NCBI GenBank assembly: GCA_937915825.1 | Contig: CALGGT010000081.1 | Location: forward strand, 1 to 45,300 | Source: an uncultured Eubacterium sp. | GTDB taxonomy: Bacteria; Bacillota; Clostridia; Lachnospirales; Lachnospiraceae | DNA: 45,300 nucleotides | Direction: 5' to 3' | Shown: positions 25,886-33,980 of the stretch, piece after piece | Numbering within the stretch: position 1 is the first letter of the stretch | How the letters are laid out: the number at the start of each line of letters is the position of its first letter | Translations under genes and position numbers: made by a program | The notes under the pieces: model-generated | What the model was told of the DNA's origin: nothing | Databases searched by the model: none | The model's input: the letters and a program-made list of their open reading frames with translations, nothing else

Positions 25886-26566
25886 ATGGAAAATATTTTA
25901 GAGACAAGTCATATCAAACAAAGCTTTACCGTGGGAGGAAGAGAATTAGAGATCCTTCACGATATCAACATTCAGATTCCCAAAGGAAAACTTACCATCC
26001 TAAGAGGAAGATCCGGCTCCGGGAAGACCACGTTATTAAATCTCTTAAGTGCTTTGGACTACCCTAAGGCAGGATCCATTCATATTGGAGAATTGGCCTT
26101 GGAGGAGATGAGCGAAAGTGAGCGGGAAGAATTTCGGAAATATCACATGGGATTTATTTTCCAATCCGTGGCTCTGATCCCCATGATGACCGCCGTTGAA
26201 AACGTGGAATTTCCTTTGCGCCTGGTGGGATACGGAAAGAAGAACAACCTTAGAGAACGGGCGACGGAATGCCTGAAACTGGTAGGGTTGGGAAGCAGAC
26301 TTTACCACATGCCCCAGGAATTATCCGGTGGGGAGCAGCAGCGCGTAGCCATTGCCCGGGCCATCGCGCACAAGCCGGAGCTGATCTTTGCCGATGAGCC
26401 TACGGCGGAATTGGACACGGGCACCGGGCTTCAGGTCATGAAGATCTTCCGGGAGTTGATCGAAAAAGAAGGCGTCAGCATTGTAATGACCACCCATGAC
26501 ACGGATCTAATGGAGATCGCGGATAAGGTTTATCATCTGGAAGATGGAAGGATCGTTCCGGTGTAA
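25886..26566 (+). CDS. ABC transporter ATPase (LolD/MacB type)
   Basis: The 226-residue product is a compact ABC ATPase of the LolD/MacB group. Walker A GRSGSGKT (41-48), Q-loop in GFIFQSVALIPMMTAVENV, signature LSGGEQQRVAIARA, Walker B LIFADEPT and the H-loop in TTHDTDL are intact. It starts 3 bases after the permease stop with GGGGAGGA at 25871-25878. Two ATPase genes follow one permease gene here, so it may pair with the second ATPase as a heterodimer on the two permease halves. Confidence 0.95.
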   Translation: MENILETSHIKQSFTVGGRELEILHDINIQIPKGKLTILRGRSGSGKTTLLNLLSALDYPKAGSIHIGELALEEMSESEREEFRKYHMGFIFQSVALIPMMTAVENVEFPLRLVGYGKKNNLRERATECLKLVGLGSRLYHMPQELSGGEQQRVAIARAIAHKPELIFADEPTAELDTGTGLQVMKIFRELIEKEGVSIVMTTHDTDLMEIADKVYHLEDGRIVPV

Positions 26567-26582
26567 GAGAGGAGAGGATACG

Positions 26583-27584
26583 ATGAAGAAAATTCAGGTA
26601 ATGGAAAAGATCAAAGATTTTCACGCCATGAACGCATCGGTACATAACGCCCCCTCGGAGCCGGAAGAGGTAGAAATCCCCGAGGACGTCATGATCGAGT
26701 GTGACGGCCTGGTCAAAATCTATAAAACCAAAGATCTGGAAGTCCTGGCGCTGCAGGGGTTGGATCTAACCGTGAAAAAAGGGGAACTAATGGCCATCAT
26801 TGGAAATAGTGGCAGCGGGAAGTCCACCTTCTTAAATATGATCGGGGGATTGGACCGACCATCGGCCGGTCGCCTTTATGTAGACGGTAAGAATCTCTTT
26901 CGCCTGACGGAAGCGGAATTGGTGGAATATAAGAAGAAAACGGTAGGTTTTGTCTGGCAGAACAACGCAAGAAATCTTCTCCCCTATTTATCGGCAGTGG
27001 AAAATGTTATGACGCCGATGCTCTTTTGCAAGGATTATACGAAGGAAGAAGAAAAGAAGGAACGGGCGGAGTATTTATTGGAATTGGTAGGATTGGGGCA
27101 TCGAAAGGAAAGCAAGCTGAGTCAACTATCCGGCGGGGAGCAGCAAAGGGTGGCCATTGCCATCGCCCTTGCCAACCGTCCCCATTTATTACTGGCAGAT
27201 GAGCCCACCGGCGCCGTGGATCGGAAGACAGCCGGAGAAATCTTAGATATGTTCCGAATGTTAAATAAAAAACTGGGACTTACCATTGTGATCGTAACCC
27301 ATGATAAAGAGCTGGCTTCCAAGGTAAACCGGGTGGTTTCCATACGGGATGGGAAGACTTCCAGCGAGCGGATCCTCAAGACGGAATATAAAAAACGCAT
27401 GGAGAATATCCAACTGGATTGGGGAGAATCCGGGGAGGAGACCCAGGATGAGTTCGCTGTTCTGGACCGGGCCGGACGGGTGCAGATCCCGAAAGAATTA
27501 TTAAAGGATATAGGAATTGAAGGGAACAAAGTGCGTATTACCATGGACGACGGGAAAATAATTATTGAAAAACCCGTGGAATAA
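26583..27584 (+). CDS. ABC ATPase fused to an AbrB/SpoVT-like C-terminal domain
   Basis: The 333-residue product has an acidic N-terminal extension (about 1-35), an intact ABC ATPase domain (GNSGSGKS at 74-81, Q-loop FVWQNNARN, LSGGEQQRVAIA, LLLADEPT, VTHDKEL) and, after a linker, a C-terminal domain at 289-333. This domain reads AVLDRAGRVQIPKELLKDIG and then KVRITMDDGKIIIEKP, the swapped-hairpin pattern of AbrB/SpoVT/MazE DNA-binding proteins. The ATG at 26583 follows GGAGAGGA (26571-26578), better than an upstream in-frame start at 26544. The fusion could tie transport status to gene control, or the fold may serve only as a dimerisation unit. The AbrB call is by motif only. Confidence 0.85.
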   Translation: MKKIQVMEKIKDFHAMNASVHNAPSEPEEVEIPEDVMIECDGLVKIYKTKDLEVLALQGLDLTVKKGELMAIIGNSGSGKSTFLNMIGGLDRPSAGRLYVDGKNLFRLTEAELVEYKKKTVGFVWQNNARNLLPYLSAVENVMTPMLFCKDYTKEEEKKERAEYLLELVGLGHRKESKLSQLSGGEQQRVAIAIALANRPHLLLADEPTGAVDRKTAGEILDMFRMLNKKLGLTIVIVTHDKELASKVNRVVSIRDGKTSSERILKTEYKKRMENIQLDWGESGEETQDEFAVLDRAGRVQIPKELLKDIGIEGNKVRITMDDGKIIIEKPVE

Positions 27585-27625
27585 TGGTAAACTTTTGTTG
27601 TATGGACAGGAGGTTTATCGCAGCT

Positions 27626-28573
27626 ATGTTCGAGAGAAAAAGAACGAAACGAAATAAGCAATTACGCAGGATGGAACGAGCCAGACGCTATTCGGAGAGC
27701 GAACGCAGCCGTCAAAGGATCATTCGTGAGAGGAAAACCAGGGAAATGGAAGGTCTTCTCAAGATCTTTATAGGTGCGGCGTGTCTCTTGTTAGTTGTGC
27801 TGATCTTAGCCAAAGCCGGTGTGTTTCAAAAGGCCGCGCAGGTGGCGAAGAAACGTGTCAGTACACCCCCGCCCGTTGTGACCGAAGCACCGGTTGTGGA
27901 AAGTCCGGAAGTGGAAACGGCGCAGGTTGCCACGGGAACATCCATTGTCATGGATCCGGAACCGAAGAAAGAGGCAAGACCCAAAGCGGTGGCCTTAACC
28001 TTTGATGACGGACCTTCCAGAGAAAATACGGAAACCATTTTAAATGTGTTGTCGGAATATCAGGCTCACGCAACCTTCTTTGTGGTAGGAAATCGTGTGC
28101 CGGTGGATAAGGACATCTTGCAGAAGGAATTGCAAGGGCATCATGAGATCGAGAATCATTCTTACGATCATTCCAATCTTGCCCGACTAAAATGGAAGAA
28201 AGTAAAAGCGCAGATGAAAAAGACGGATGCGTTGGTGAAGGAAGCGACCGGCGGATATAAAATGTCCTATTTACGCCCGCCGTACGGAGCCATCAGCGAC
28301 AAGATGCGCAAAGACCTGGATCGGCCTATGATCCTATGGAGTTTGGATACTCTGGATTGGAAAACCGACAAGCCGGGAAAAGTATTCAAAGCGGTAAAGA
28401 AGAATGTAAAGGATGGGGATATTATTTTGATGCATGACATTCATTCGTCCACAGCGGAAGCTGTGAAGAAAATTGTACCATGGCTTGCATCCCAAGGGTA
28501 TGACATGCTAACCGTTAAGGAATTGTTTGAACGAAAGAACTTACAACCGAAAAACGGTGGTGCCTACGATTGA
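27626..28573 (+). CDS. Membrane-anchored polysaccharide deacetylase (NodB/CE4)
   Basis: The 315-residue product has a very basic cytoplasmic N-terminus (about 1-40), one membrane helix (LLKIFIGAACLLLVVLILA), a Val/Pro/Thr linker and a C-terminal NodB domain. Catalytic and metal-binding motifs are intact: LTFDDGPS, NHSYDHS, RPPYGA, SLDTLDW and LMHDIH. It should remove N-acetyl groups from peptidoglycan or another wall glycan outside the membrane. The ATG at 27626 is chosen because AGGAGG lies at 27608-27613; an earlier in-frame ATG at 27584 overlaps the previous stop but has no ribosome binding site. As last gene of the operon it suggests that the ABC machine works at the cell wall. Confidence 0.9.
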   Translation: MFERKRTKRNKQLRRMERARRYSESERSRQRIIRERKTREMEGLLKIFIGAACLLLVVLILAKAGVFQKAAQVAKKRVSTPPPVVTEAPVVESPEVETAQVATGTSIVMDPEPKKEARPKAVALTFDDGPSRENTETILNVLSEYQAHATFFVVGNRVPVDKDILQKELQGHHEIENHSYDHSNLARLKWKKVKAQMKKTDALVKEATGGYKMSYLRPPYGAISDKMRKDLDRPMILWSLDTLDWKTDKPGKVFKAVKKNVKDGDIILMHDIHSSTAEAVKKIVPWLASQGYDMLTVKELFERKNLQPKNGGAYD

Positions 28574-28584
28574 TCCGAACGTTA

Positions 28585-28616
28585 CAAAGTCGTCTATGGT
28601 TGCATAGACGACTTTG
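28585..28616 (+). terminator. 13-bp hairpin at the end of the ABC operon
   Basis: Bases 28585-28597 (CAAAGTCGTCTAT) pair perfectly with 28604-28616 around a 6-base loop. It lies 12 bases after the deacetylase stop, at the place of a terminator, but no T-run follows. It may stabilise the transcript 3' end rather than terminate it. Confidence 0.55.
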
Positions 28617-28628
28617 ATGTACTATTTC

Positions 28629-28692
28629 ATAGCAACGACGACTTGGATCTGTACGATTGAATAGCAACGATGACTTGGATGTGCGCGATTGA
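28629..28692 (+). repeat. 32-base tandem repeat upstream of uxaC
   Basis: Two adjacent 32-base units (28629-28660 and 28661-28692) share most bases, including ATAGCAACGA, GACTTGGAT and CGATTGA. The right arm of the preceding hairpin (GACGACTTTGATGTAC) is a decayed relative, and TACGATTGA also occurs at 28565-28573 over the deacetylase stop. The gap 28574-28719 holds no clear promoter. It may instead hold a binding-site array for a regulator of uxaC-GH115. Confidence 0.7.
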
Positions 28693-28719
28693 ACAGTTTT
28701 AAATACAGGAGGTAGAGAA

Positions 28720-30135
28720 TTGAAACCATTTATGGATGCCGATTTTTTATTGTCAACGGACACGGCAAAAAAACTTTATCATGAATATGCCAAGAACACC
28801 CCGGTATTGGATTACCATTGCCATTTGGAGCCGAAAGAGATTGCGGAAGATATTACCTTTGAAACCCTGACCCAATTATGGTTGGGAGGCGACCATTACA
28901 AATGGCGCATTATGCGCTCCAACGGCGTGAGTGAAGAATATATTACAGGAGACGCGCCGGATGAAGAGAAGTTCCACGCGTTCGTACAGGCCCTGCAAAA
29001 AGCGGTGGGGAATCCGATGTATCATTGGTGTCATCTGGAGTTACAGAGATATTTTGACGTGTATGAACCTTTGACCGAGGAAAACTGGAAAGAGGTTTAC
29101 GAACACTGCAATAAAAAACTAAAGGATGTGTCCATGAGCGCCAGAAATCTGATCCGTAAATCCAACGTGACCATGGTGTGCACCACGGACGACCCGGTGG
29201 ATGACCTGCATTTTCACGAGAAGATCTGGGCCGATCCCACGTTCACGGTACAGGTATTGCCGGCCTGGCGTCCGGACAAGGCATTTGCTTTGAATTCGGA
29301 GGGATTTTGTGCCTACATGGATCGTCTGTCTCAGGTGAGCGGCGTGAAGGTTTGCGATTGGAAATCCTATCAGGAAGCCATGAAAGCGCGACTGGATTAT
29401 TTTGTGGAGCATCGTTGTCTGGTGACGGATCATGGTCTGGATGTAGCCGATTATATCCCCACAACGGATGAGGAGGCAGATGCCCTGTTAAAAAGGGCGT
29501 TAAAAGGTGAAGCGGTTACGGAAGGGGAGATGCTAGCATTTACCTCAGCCGCTTTGAAGTTCTTAGGAAAAGAATACAAGAAAAGAAATATGGTCATGCA
29601 GCTGCATTGCGGAGCCAGAAGAGAAAACAACCGTCGGATCTTTGAAAAAGTCGGTCCCAACGGCGGTATTGATTGCATCAGCGAAAGCGGATTTACGGTT
29701 CGCATGGCGGATCTGTTAAATGAATTGGATCAGGAAGGGGCGCTGCCCAAGACGATCCTGTACTCCTTAAATCCCAACGACGATGCCATCATCGGAACGA
29801 TGATCGGATGTTTCCAGGGAGATGGGGTTCATGGAAAGATCCAGCATGGAGCGGCCTGGTGGTTTAATGATCACAAGCCCGGTATGATCAAGCAAATGAC
29901 CTCCCTGGCAAGTTTGGGGCTGTTAGGGAATTTTGTGGGAATGTTAACGGATTCCCGAAGTTTTGTTTCCTATCCCCGTCATGAGTATTTCCGTCGGATC
30001 CTATGTGACCTGATCGGCGGCTGGGTGGAAAACGGAGAATTCCCGAATGATGACCGATTGTTGGGATCTTTGATCAAGGATATTTCTTATAACAACGCAG
30101 TACGATATTTTGGATTTGACCTGGAGACGAGGTAG
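28720..30135 (+). CDS. uxaC: Glucuronate isomerase
   Basis: UxaC converts D-glucuronate to fructuronate (and galacturonate to tagaturonate), the first step of hexuronate breakdown. The 471-residue product has the metal-binding DYHCHLEPKEIAEDI near the N-terminus, NGVSEEYITG, CTTDDPVDDL, MQLHCGARRENN and RHEYFRRILCDLIGGWVENG. The start is a TTG at 28720, 6 bases after AGGAGGT (28707-28713); the next ATG at 28732 is too far from it and would cut the conserved N-terminus. It is followed after 4 bases by the GH115 gene, which supplies its substrate. Confidence 0.97.
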   Translation: MKPFMDADFLLSTDTAKKLYHEYAKNTPVLDYHCHLEPKEIAEDITFETLTQLWLGGDHYKWRIMRSNGVSEEYITGDAPDEEKFHAFVQALQKAVGNPMYHWCHLELQRYFDVYEPLTEENWKEVYEHCNKKLKDVSMSARNLIRKSNVTMVCTTDDPVDDLHFHEKIWADPTFTVQVLPAWRPDKAFALNSEGFCAYMDRLSQVSGVKVCDWKSYQEAMKARLDYFVEHRCLVTDHGLDVADYIPTTDEEADALLKRALKGEAVTEGEMLAFTSAALKFLGKEYKKRNMVMQLHCGARRENNRRIFEKVGPNGGIDCISESGFTVRMADLLNELDQEGALPKTILYSLNPNDDAIIGTMIGCFQGDGVHGKIQHGAAWWFNDHKPGMIKQMTSLASLGLLGNFVGMLTDSRSFVSYPRHEYFRRILCDLIGGWVENGEFPNDDRLLGSLIKDISYNNAVRYFGFDLETR

Positions 30136-30139
30136 AAAT

Positions 30140-32998
30140 ATGGATTTTGAATTGGTAACAAAGGGTAAGGTTGTTAGCTTTTATCTGGAAAAATACGCCG
30201 AGGACGCAGCGGGGATCGCGCAGGTTGCCTATGCGCTGCGATCGGATATCAAAGAGATTTCCGGACAGAGCATGTATATGCACAAGGAATATACCAGGGA
30301 TTCCCAGGTAGTCGCCTGCACCATAGGAAAAAGCCAGAAATTAGAGGAATTGGTAAGTGAAAATCTGGTTTCTTTACAGCCCCTGGAGGGAAAGAAAGAA
30401 GCCTTTATGATCACGACGGTGCCTGCCCCGGAAGGAACAAAGCTATTGGTGGTAGGTACCAAGACCGTAGCAACCTTACACGGAATTTACCATATTTCTG
30501 AGAAAATGGGGGTGTCCCCCTGGATTTACTGGGCGGATGTAAAACCGGAGAAGAGAGAGGAAATCCTGTTAAAGGACGTGGAATTCGTATCCAAGGAGCC
30601 TTCTGTGACCTACCGTGGATTCTTTATGAACGATGAATGGCCGGCCCTGGGAAATTACGTAATGAGAACTTTTGGAGACTTTAACGAGTTCTTCTATGAG
30701 AAGGTCTTTGACCTGCTTCTTCGTTTGAAAGGAAATTATTTCTGGCCGGCGATGTGGTCTGCCTCCCTTCCCATTGATGGGTCCAGGGATCCACAGGCGA
30801 TCTTGCGCCTGGCTACCAGCTTAGGGATCACCATTGGTCAATCCCATCATGAGCCGTTAACCAGAGCCAGCGAGGAATGGGATAAGGTTAAGACGGATGA
30901 GAATAACAAGGGGTATGGGAAGGATTGGAATTATTATACCAACCGGGACGGTCTGTATCGCTATTGGAAAGATGGAATGGCCAGGGATCGGGAATTCAAC
31001 CATATGATCACCATTGGAATGCGAGGCGAGCGTGACACCATGATGTTAGGCGAGGACTCTAGCATTCAGGAAAATGTGGACCTGTTAAAGGAGATCATCA
31101 CCGATCAAAAAGAGATCATCCGGGACACCGGTTGTGAGCATATGCCTCAAATGCTGGCGCTATACAAAGAGGTGGAGGATTTCTATTATGGAGGCAATGG
31201 GGTGCACGGTCTCAAAGACTGGGATGCGCTGGACGATACGATCCTTCTTCTGTCCGACGATAACTTCGGAAATCTTCGTACCCTTCCTACGAAGGAAATG
31301 AAAGACCGAAAAGCCGGTTGGGGCCTGTATTATCATTTTGATTATCACGGGGGACCGATCTCCTATGAGTGGATCAACTCTACGACGCTTCCGAAGGTTT
31401 GGGAGCAATTGACCCAGGCTTATGAAAGCGGCATTCAAACCCTTTGGATCGTAAATGTAGGAGACTTAAAACCCCAGGAATTACCGTTAAGTTATTATAT
31501 GGATCTGGCCTATGATTATGAAAGATACGGGATCGATCATCCCAATGAAACCGATGCCTATTTGGAACAATGGGTGCGACAACAGTTCTGTCCGATCCTT
31601 GAGGATCCAAAGACGTTGGATGAAATTCGAGATTGCTTAAAAGAATATACCCGAATTTTGGCGCTAAGGAAGCCGGAGGCTATGAATCCGGGCGTGTTCC
31701 ATCCCACCCACGAAAGAGAGTGCGAGAGAATGATCACCCGGTGTAAGAATTTGTCCGACAAGGCAAAGGCGTTAGCCGGGAAAATCCCGGACGCCTTAAA
31801 CGATGTATTTTTCCAGCTGGTATATTTCCCTTGTGTAGCCGGAATGAACGTGCTGTTAATGAGTTTATACGCAGCGCTTAATCACCTTTACGCGGAAAAG
31901 AACCTGGTGGCAGCCAACCGCTACGGGAAATTAACGGAAGAAGCCATCGCGCTGGATCAGGAATTAACAAGACAATACCACGAGGACCTATCTCAGGGCA
32001 AATGGAACGGTATGATGCTTTCGGCCCATGTATGGTTTGTCACCTGGAACGAAGAAGGGTGGCATTATCCGGAGGTGACTTACGTAACGCCGGAGAAGGA
32101 AGGAACGGTTTACCTGCTTGTGGAAGATCCCGATGAAGGGGCGGATGCATTCCAAGCCCAGGGAGAAGTTCTTATGAAGGAAACCGTTGTGTTAAACCAA
32201 CCTCGCAAACGTCCGATCACATTGGCAAACAGCGGGGAAAAGGAAATCTCTGTCACCTTGCGAACCGAGGGGGAATTTCTTTTAGATGGAAGGTCCGAGA
32301 AGACGGTAAGTGTCGGAGAAGAGGAAGTTACGATCATTCTGGAATATCCGAAACCGGAGGGCCCGGAAGAAGAGGGAATGGGACAGGTGAATATTTACAC
32401 AAAGGATCAGGAGATCACTTTGCAGGCTCCGTATCGCAGGGAAAAGTCCAAGGGAAGCGGCGTCTTTCTGGAAGAAGGGGGCGTGATCTCGATGGAATGT
32501 GCCCATGCCACGGAGAATACCCCGGATCAAGGGTACCAGTATCAGGAATTAAAGGAGTATGGAAAAACACTGTCTTCGAATAAAGTTTATCCGGTGGGAC
32601 GAAGCTTTCAGGAAGGAGGCCCGTCGTTAACCTATCGCGTATTTGTAAAACATCCGGGTGAATATTCCATTCAGGTGATCACAGCACCGGATAATCCGTA
32701 CAAAGCCGGGGAAAATATGACCTACGCCATTGCGGTGGGGGATGAGGCTCCTCAGAACGTGGAGACCGTGGACCTTGACCACTACGGATTAGGCGGCGGC
32801 GGATATGGTCCCCAGACCTGGGCACAGGGAGTTCTGGATCAATGTCATTATGGAATCAGCAAACATACCCTGAACGAAGGGCTCAATGACATTACCATTC
32901 AGGCAAGGGAAGAGGGGTTAACCTTGCAGAAGATCGTTTGTTACCAGGGAAGCCTTCCTACGTCCTATTTGGGACCGGAGGAAAGCCAGCGGGCCTAA
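30140..32998 (+). CDS. GH115 xylan alpha-1,2-glucuronidase (intracellular)
   Basis: The 952-residue product is a family 115 alpha-glucuronidase that removes (4-O-methyl-)glucuronic acid from xylan or its oligosaccharides. Family landmarks include YRGFFMNDEWPALGNYV, FDLLLRLKGNYFWPAMWSAS, GITIGQSHHEPLTRASEEW, and WIVNVGDLKPQELPLSYYM. A C-terminal beta-domain (about 680-950) completes the usual architecture. There is no signal peptide, so it acts on imported oligosaccharides. It starts 4 bases after uxaC, and the pair forms a glucuronoxylan side-chain module. hprK follows after 34 bases without an obvious promoter or terminator. Confidence 0.93.
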   Translation: MDFELVTKGKVVSFYLEKYAEDAAGIAQVAYALRSDIKEISGQSMYMHKEYTRDSQVVACTIGKSQKLEELVSENLVSLQPLEGKKEAFMITTVPAPEGTKLLVVGTKTVATLHGIYHISEKMGVSPWIYWADVKPEKREEILLKDVEFVSKEPSVTYRGFFMNDEWPALGNYVMRTFGDFNEFFYEKVFDLLLRLKGNYFWPAMWSASLPIDGSRDPQAILRLATSLGITIGQSHHEPLTRASEEWDKVKTDENNKGYGKDWNYYTNRDGLYRYWKDGMARDREFNHMITIGMRGERDTMMLGEDSSIQENVDLLKEIITDQKEIIRDTGCEHMPQMLALYKEVEDFYYGGNGVHGLKDWDALDDTILLLSDDNFGNLRTLPTKEMKDRKAGWGLYYHFDYHGGPISYEWINSTTLPKVWEQLTQAYESGIQTLWIVNVGDLKPQELPLSYYMDLAYDYERYGIDHPNETDAYLEQWVRQQFCPILEDPKTLDEIRDCLKEYTRILALRKPEAMNPGVFHPTHERECERMITRCKNLSDKAKALAGKIPDALNDVFFQLVYFPCVAGMNVLLMSLYAALNHLYAEKNLVAANRYGKLTEEAIALDQELTRQYHEDLSQGKWNGMMLSAHVWFVTWNEEGWHYPEVTYVTPEKEGTVYLLVEDPDEGADAFQAQGEVLMKETVVLNQPRKRPITLANSGEKEISVTLRTEGEFLLDGRSEKTVSVGEEEVTIILEYPKPEGPEEEGMGQVNIYTKDQEITLQAPYRREKSKGSGVFLEEGGVISMECAHATENTPDQGYQYQELKEYGKTLSSNKVYPVGRSFQEGGPSLTYRVFVKHPGEYSIQVITAPDNPYKAGENMTYAIAVGDEAPQNVETVDLDHYGLGGGGYGPQTWAQGVLDQCHYGISKHTLNEGLNDITIQAREEGLTLQKIVCYQGSLPTSYLGPEESQRA

Positions 32999-33032
32999 GA
33001 ATAAGAAATATAAGATAAAGGAGGAGAAGGGG

Positions 33033-33968
33033 ATGTATACCGTAACGTTACAGGAATGCATTGAGAAAATGAATCTTGAGAATCTGACACCGGGGATCAA
33101 CACCGAAGAGATCAAGATCACCCAATCGGACATTAACCGTCCGGCCTTACAGTTAACCGGATATTTTGATTATTTTGACCACCACCGTGTACAGATCATC
33201 GGACAGGTGGAATATACATACATGATGAACAAGGCAGACCGGGACAGCACGGAACAATTGCGAAAGATCATGGCTTATCATGTGCCCTGTATCATTTTTT
33301 GCAGAGACTTGGACGTGCCGGAGGAGATTGTAAAATTAGGGGAAGAATATCAGGTTCCCATTTTAAAGACCGAACAGGCTACCTCGTTTTTCTCCTCGGA
33401 GTTGAACCGGTGGCTAAAGGTGGAATTGGCCCCGCGAATCTCCATTCATGGCGTGCTGGTGGATATCTTCGGAGAAGGCGTGCTGATCACAGGAGAAAGC
33501 GGCATTGGAAAAAGTGAGGTGGCGCTGGAATTGATCCATAGAGGACACCGACTGGTATCCGATGATGTGGTTGAGATCAAGAAGGTCAGTGACGTAACCC
33601 TGGTAGGAACTGCGCCGGACATTACCCGACATTTTATCGAACTTCGGGGAATCGGGATCATCGACGCCAAATCCCTGTTCGGGATTGAAAGTGTTAAGGA
33701 TACCCAGGAGATCGACCTGGTCATTAAATTGGAAGAATGGAATCGAGAGCAGGAATACGATCGCATGGGTCTGGAAGAAAATTACATTGAATATTTGGGG
33801 AATAAGGTGGTATGCCATTCCATCCCCATTCGTCCGGGGCGAAATGTTGCCATCATCTGCGAATCCGCCGCGATCAACTTCCGTCAGAAGAAGATGGGAT
33901 ACAATGCGGCGATCGAGTTATATAACCGTGTTACCAACGGTTTTAATAAGGACGATTCAGAAAAATAA
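33033..33968 (+). CDS. hprK: HPr kinase/phosphorylase
   Basis: HprK phosphorylates Ser46 of HPr and Crh in response to glycolytic intermediates and reverses it with phosphate, the switch of carbon catabolite control in Firmicutes. The 311-residue product has the N-terminal domain and a C-terminal kinase domain with P-loop GESGIGKS (154-161), HRLVSDD just after it, and the HprK signature IELRGIGIIDAKSLFG. AAGGAGGAG precedes the ATG. It begins 34 bases after GH115, so part of its expression may come from the glucuronate genes. Its likely partner, a Crh-like HPr, is at 37676. Confidence 0.97.
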   Translation: MYTVTLQECIEKMNLENLTPGINTEEIKITQSDINRPALQLTGYFDYFDHHRVQIIGQVEYTYMMNKADRDSTEQLRKIMAYHVPCIIFCRDLDVPEEIVKLGEEYQVPILKTEQATSFFSSELNRWLKVELAPRISIHGVLVDIFGEGVLITGESGIGKSEVALELIHRGHRLVSDDVVEIKKVSDVTLVGTAPDITRHFIELRGIGIIDAKSLFGIESVKDTQEIDLVIKLEEWNREQEYDRMGLEENYIEYLGNKVVCHSIPIRPGRNVAIICESAAINFRQKKMGYNAAIELYNRVTNGFNKDDSEK

Positions 33969-33980
33969 AGGAGTTTTGAT

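Noticed and set aside
28629..28692. CRISPR-like repeats
   Set aside because: There are only two adjacent units with no spacers between them and no cas genes nearby, so this is a tandem duplication.
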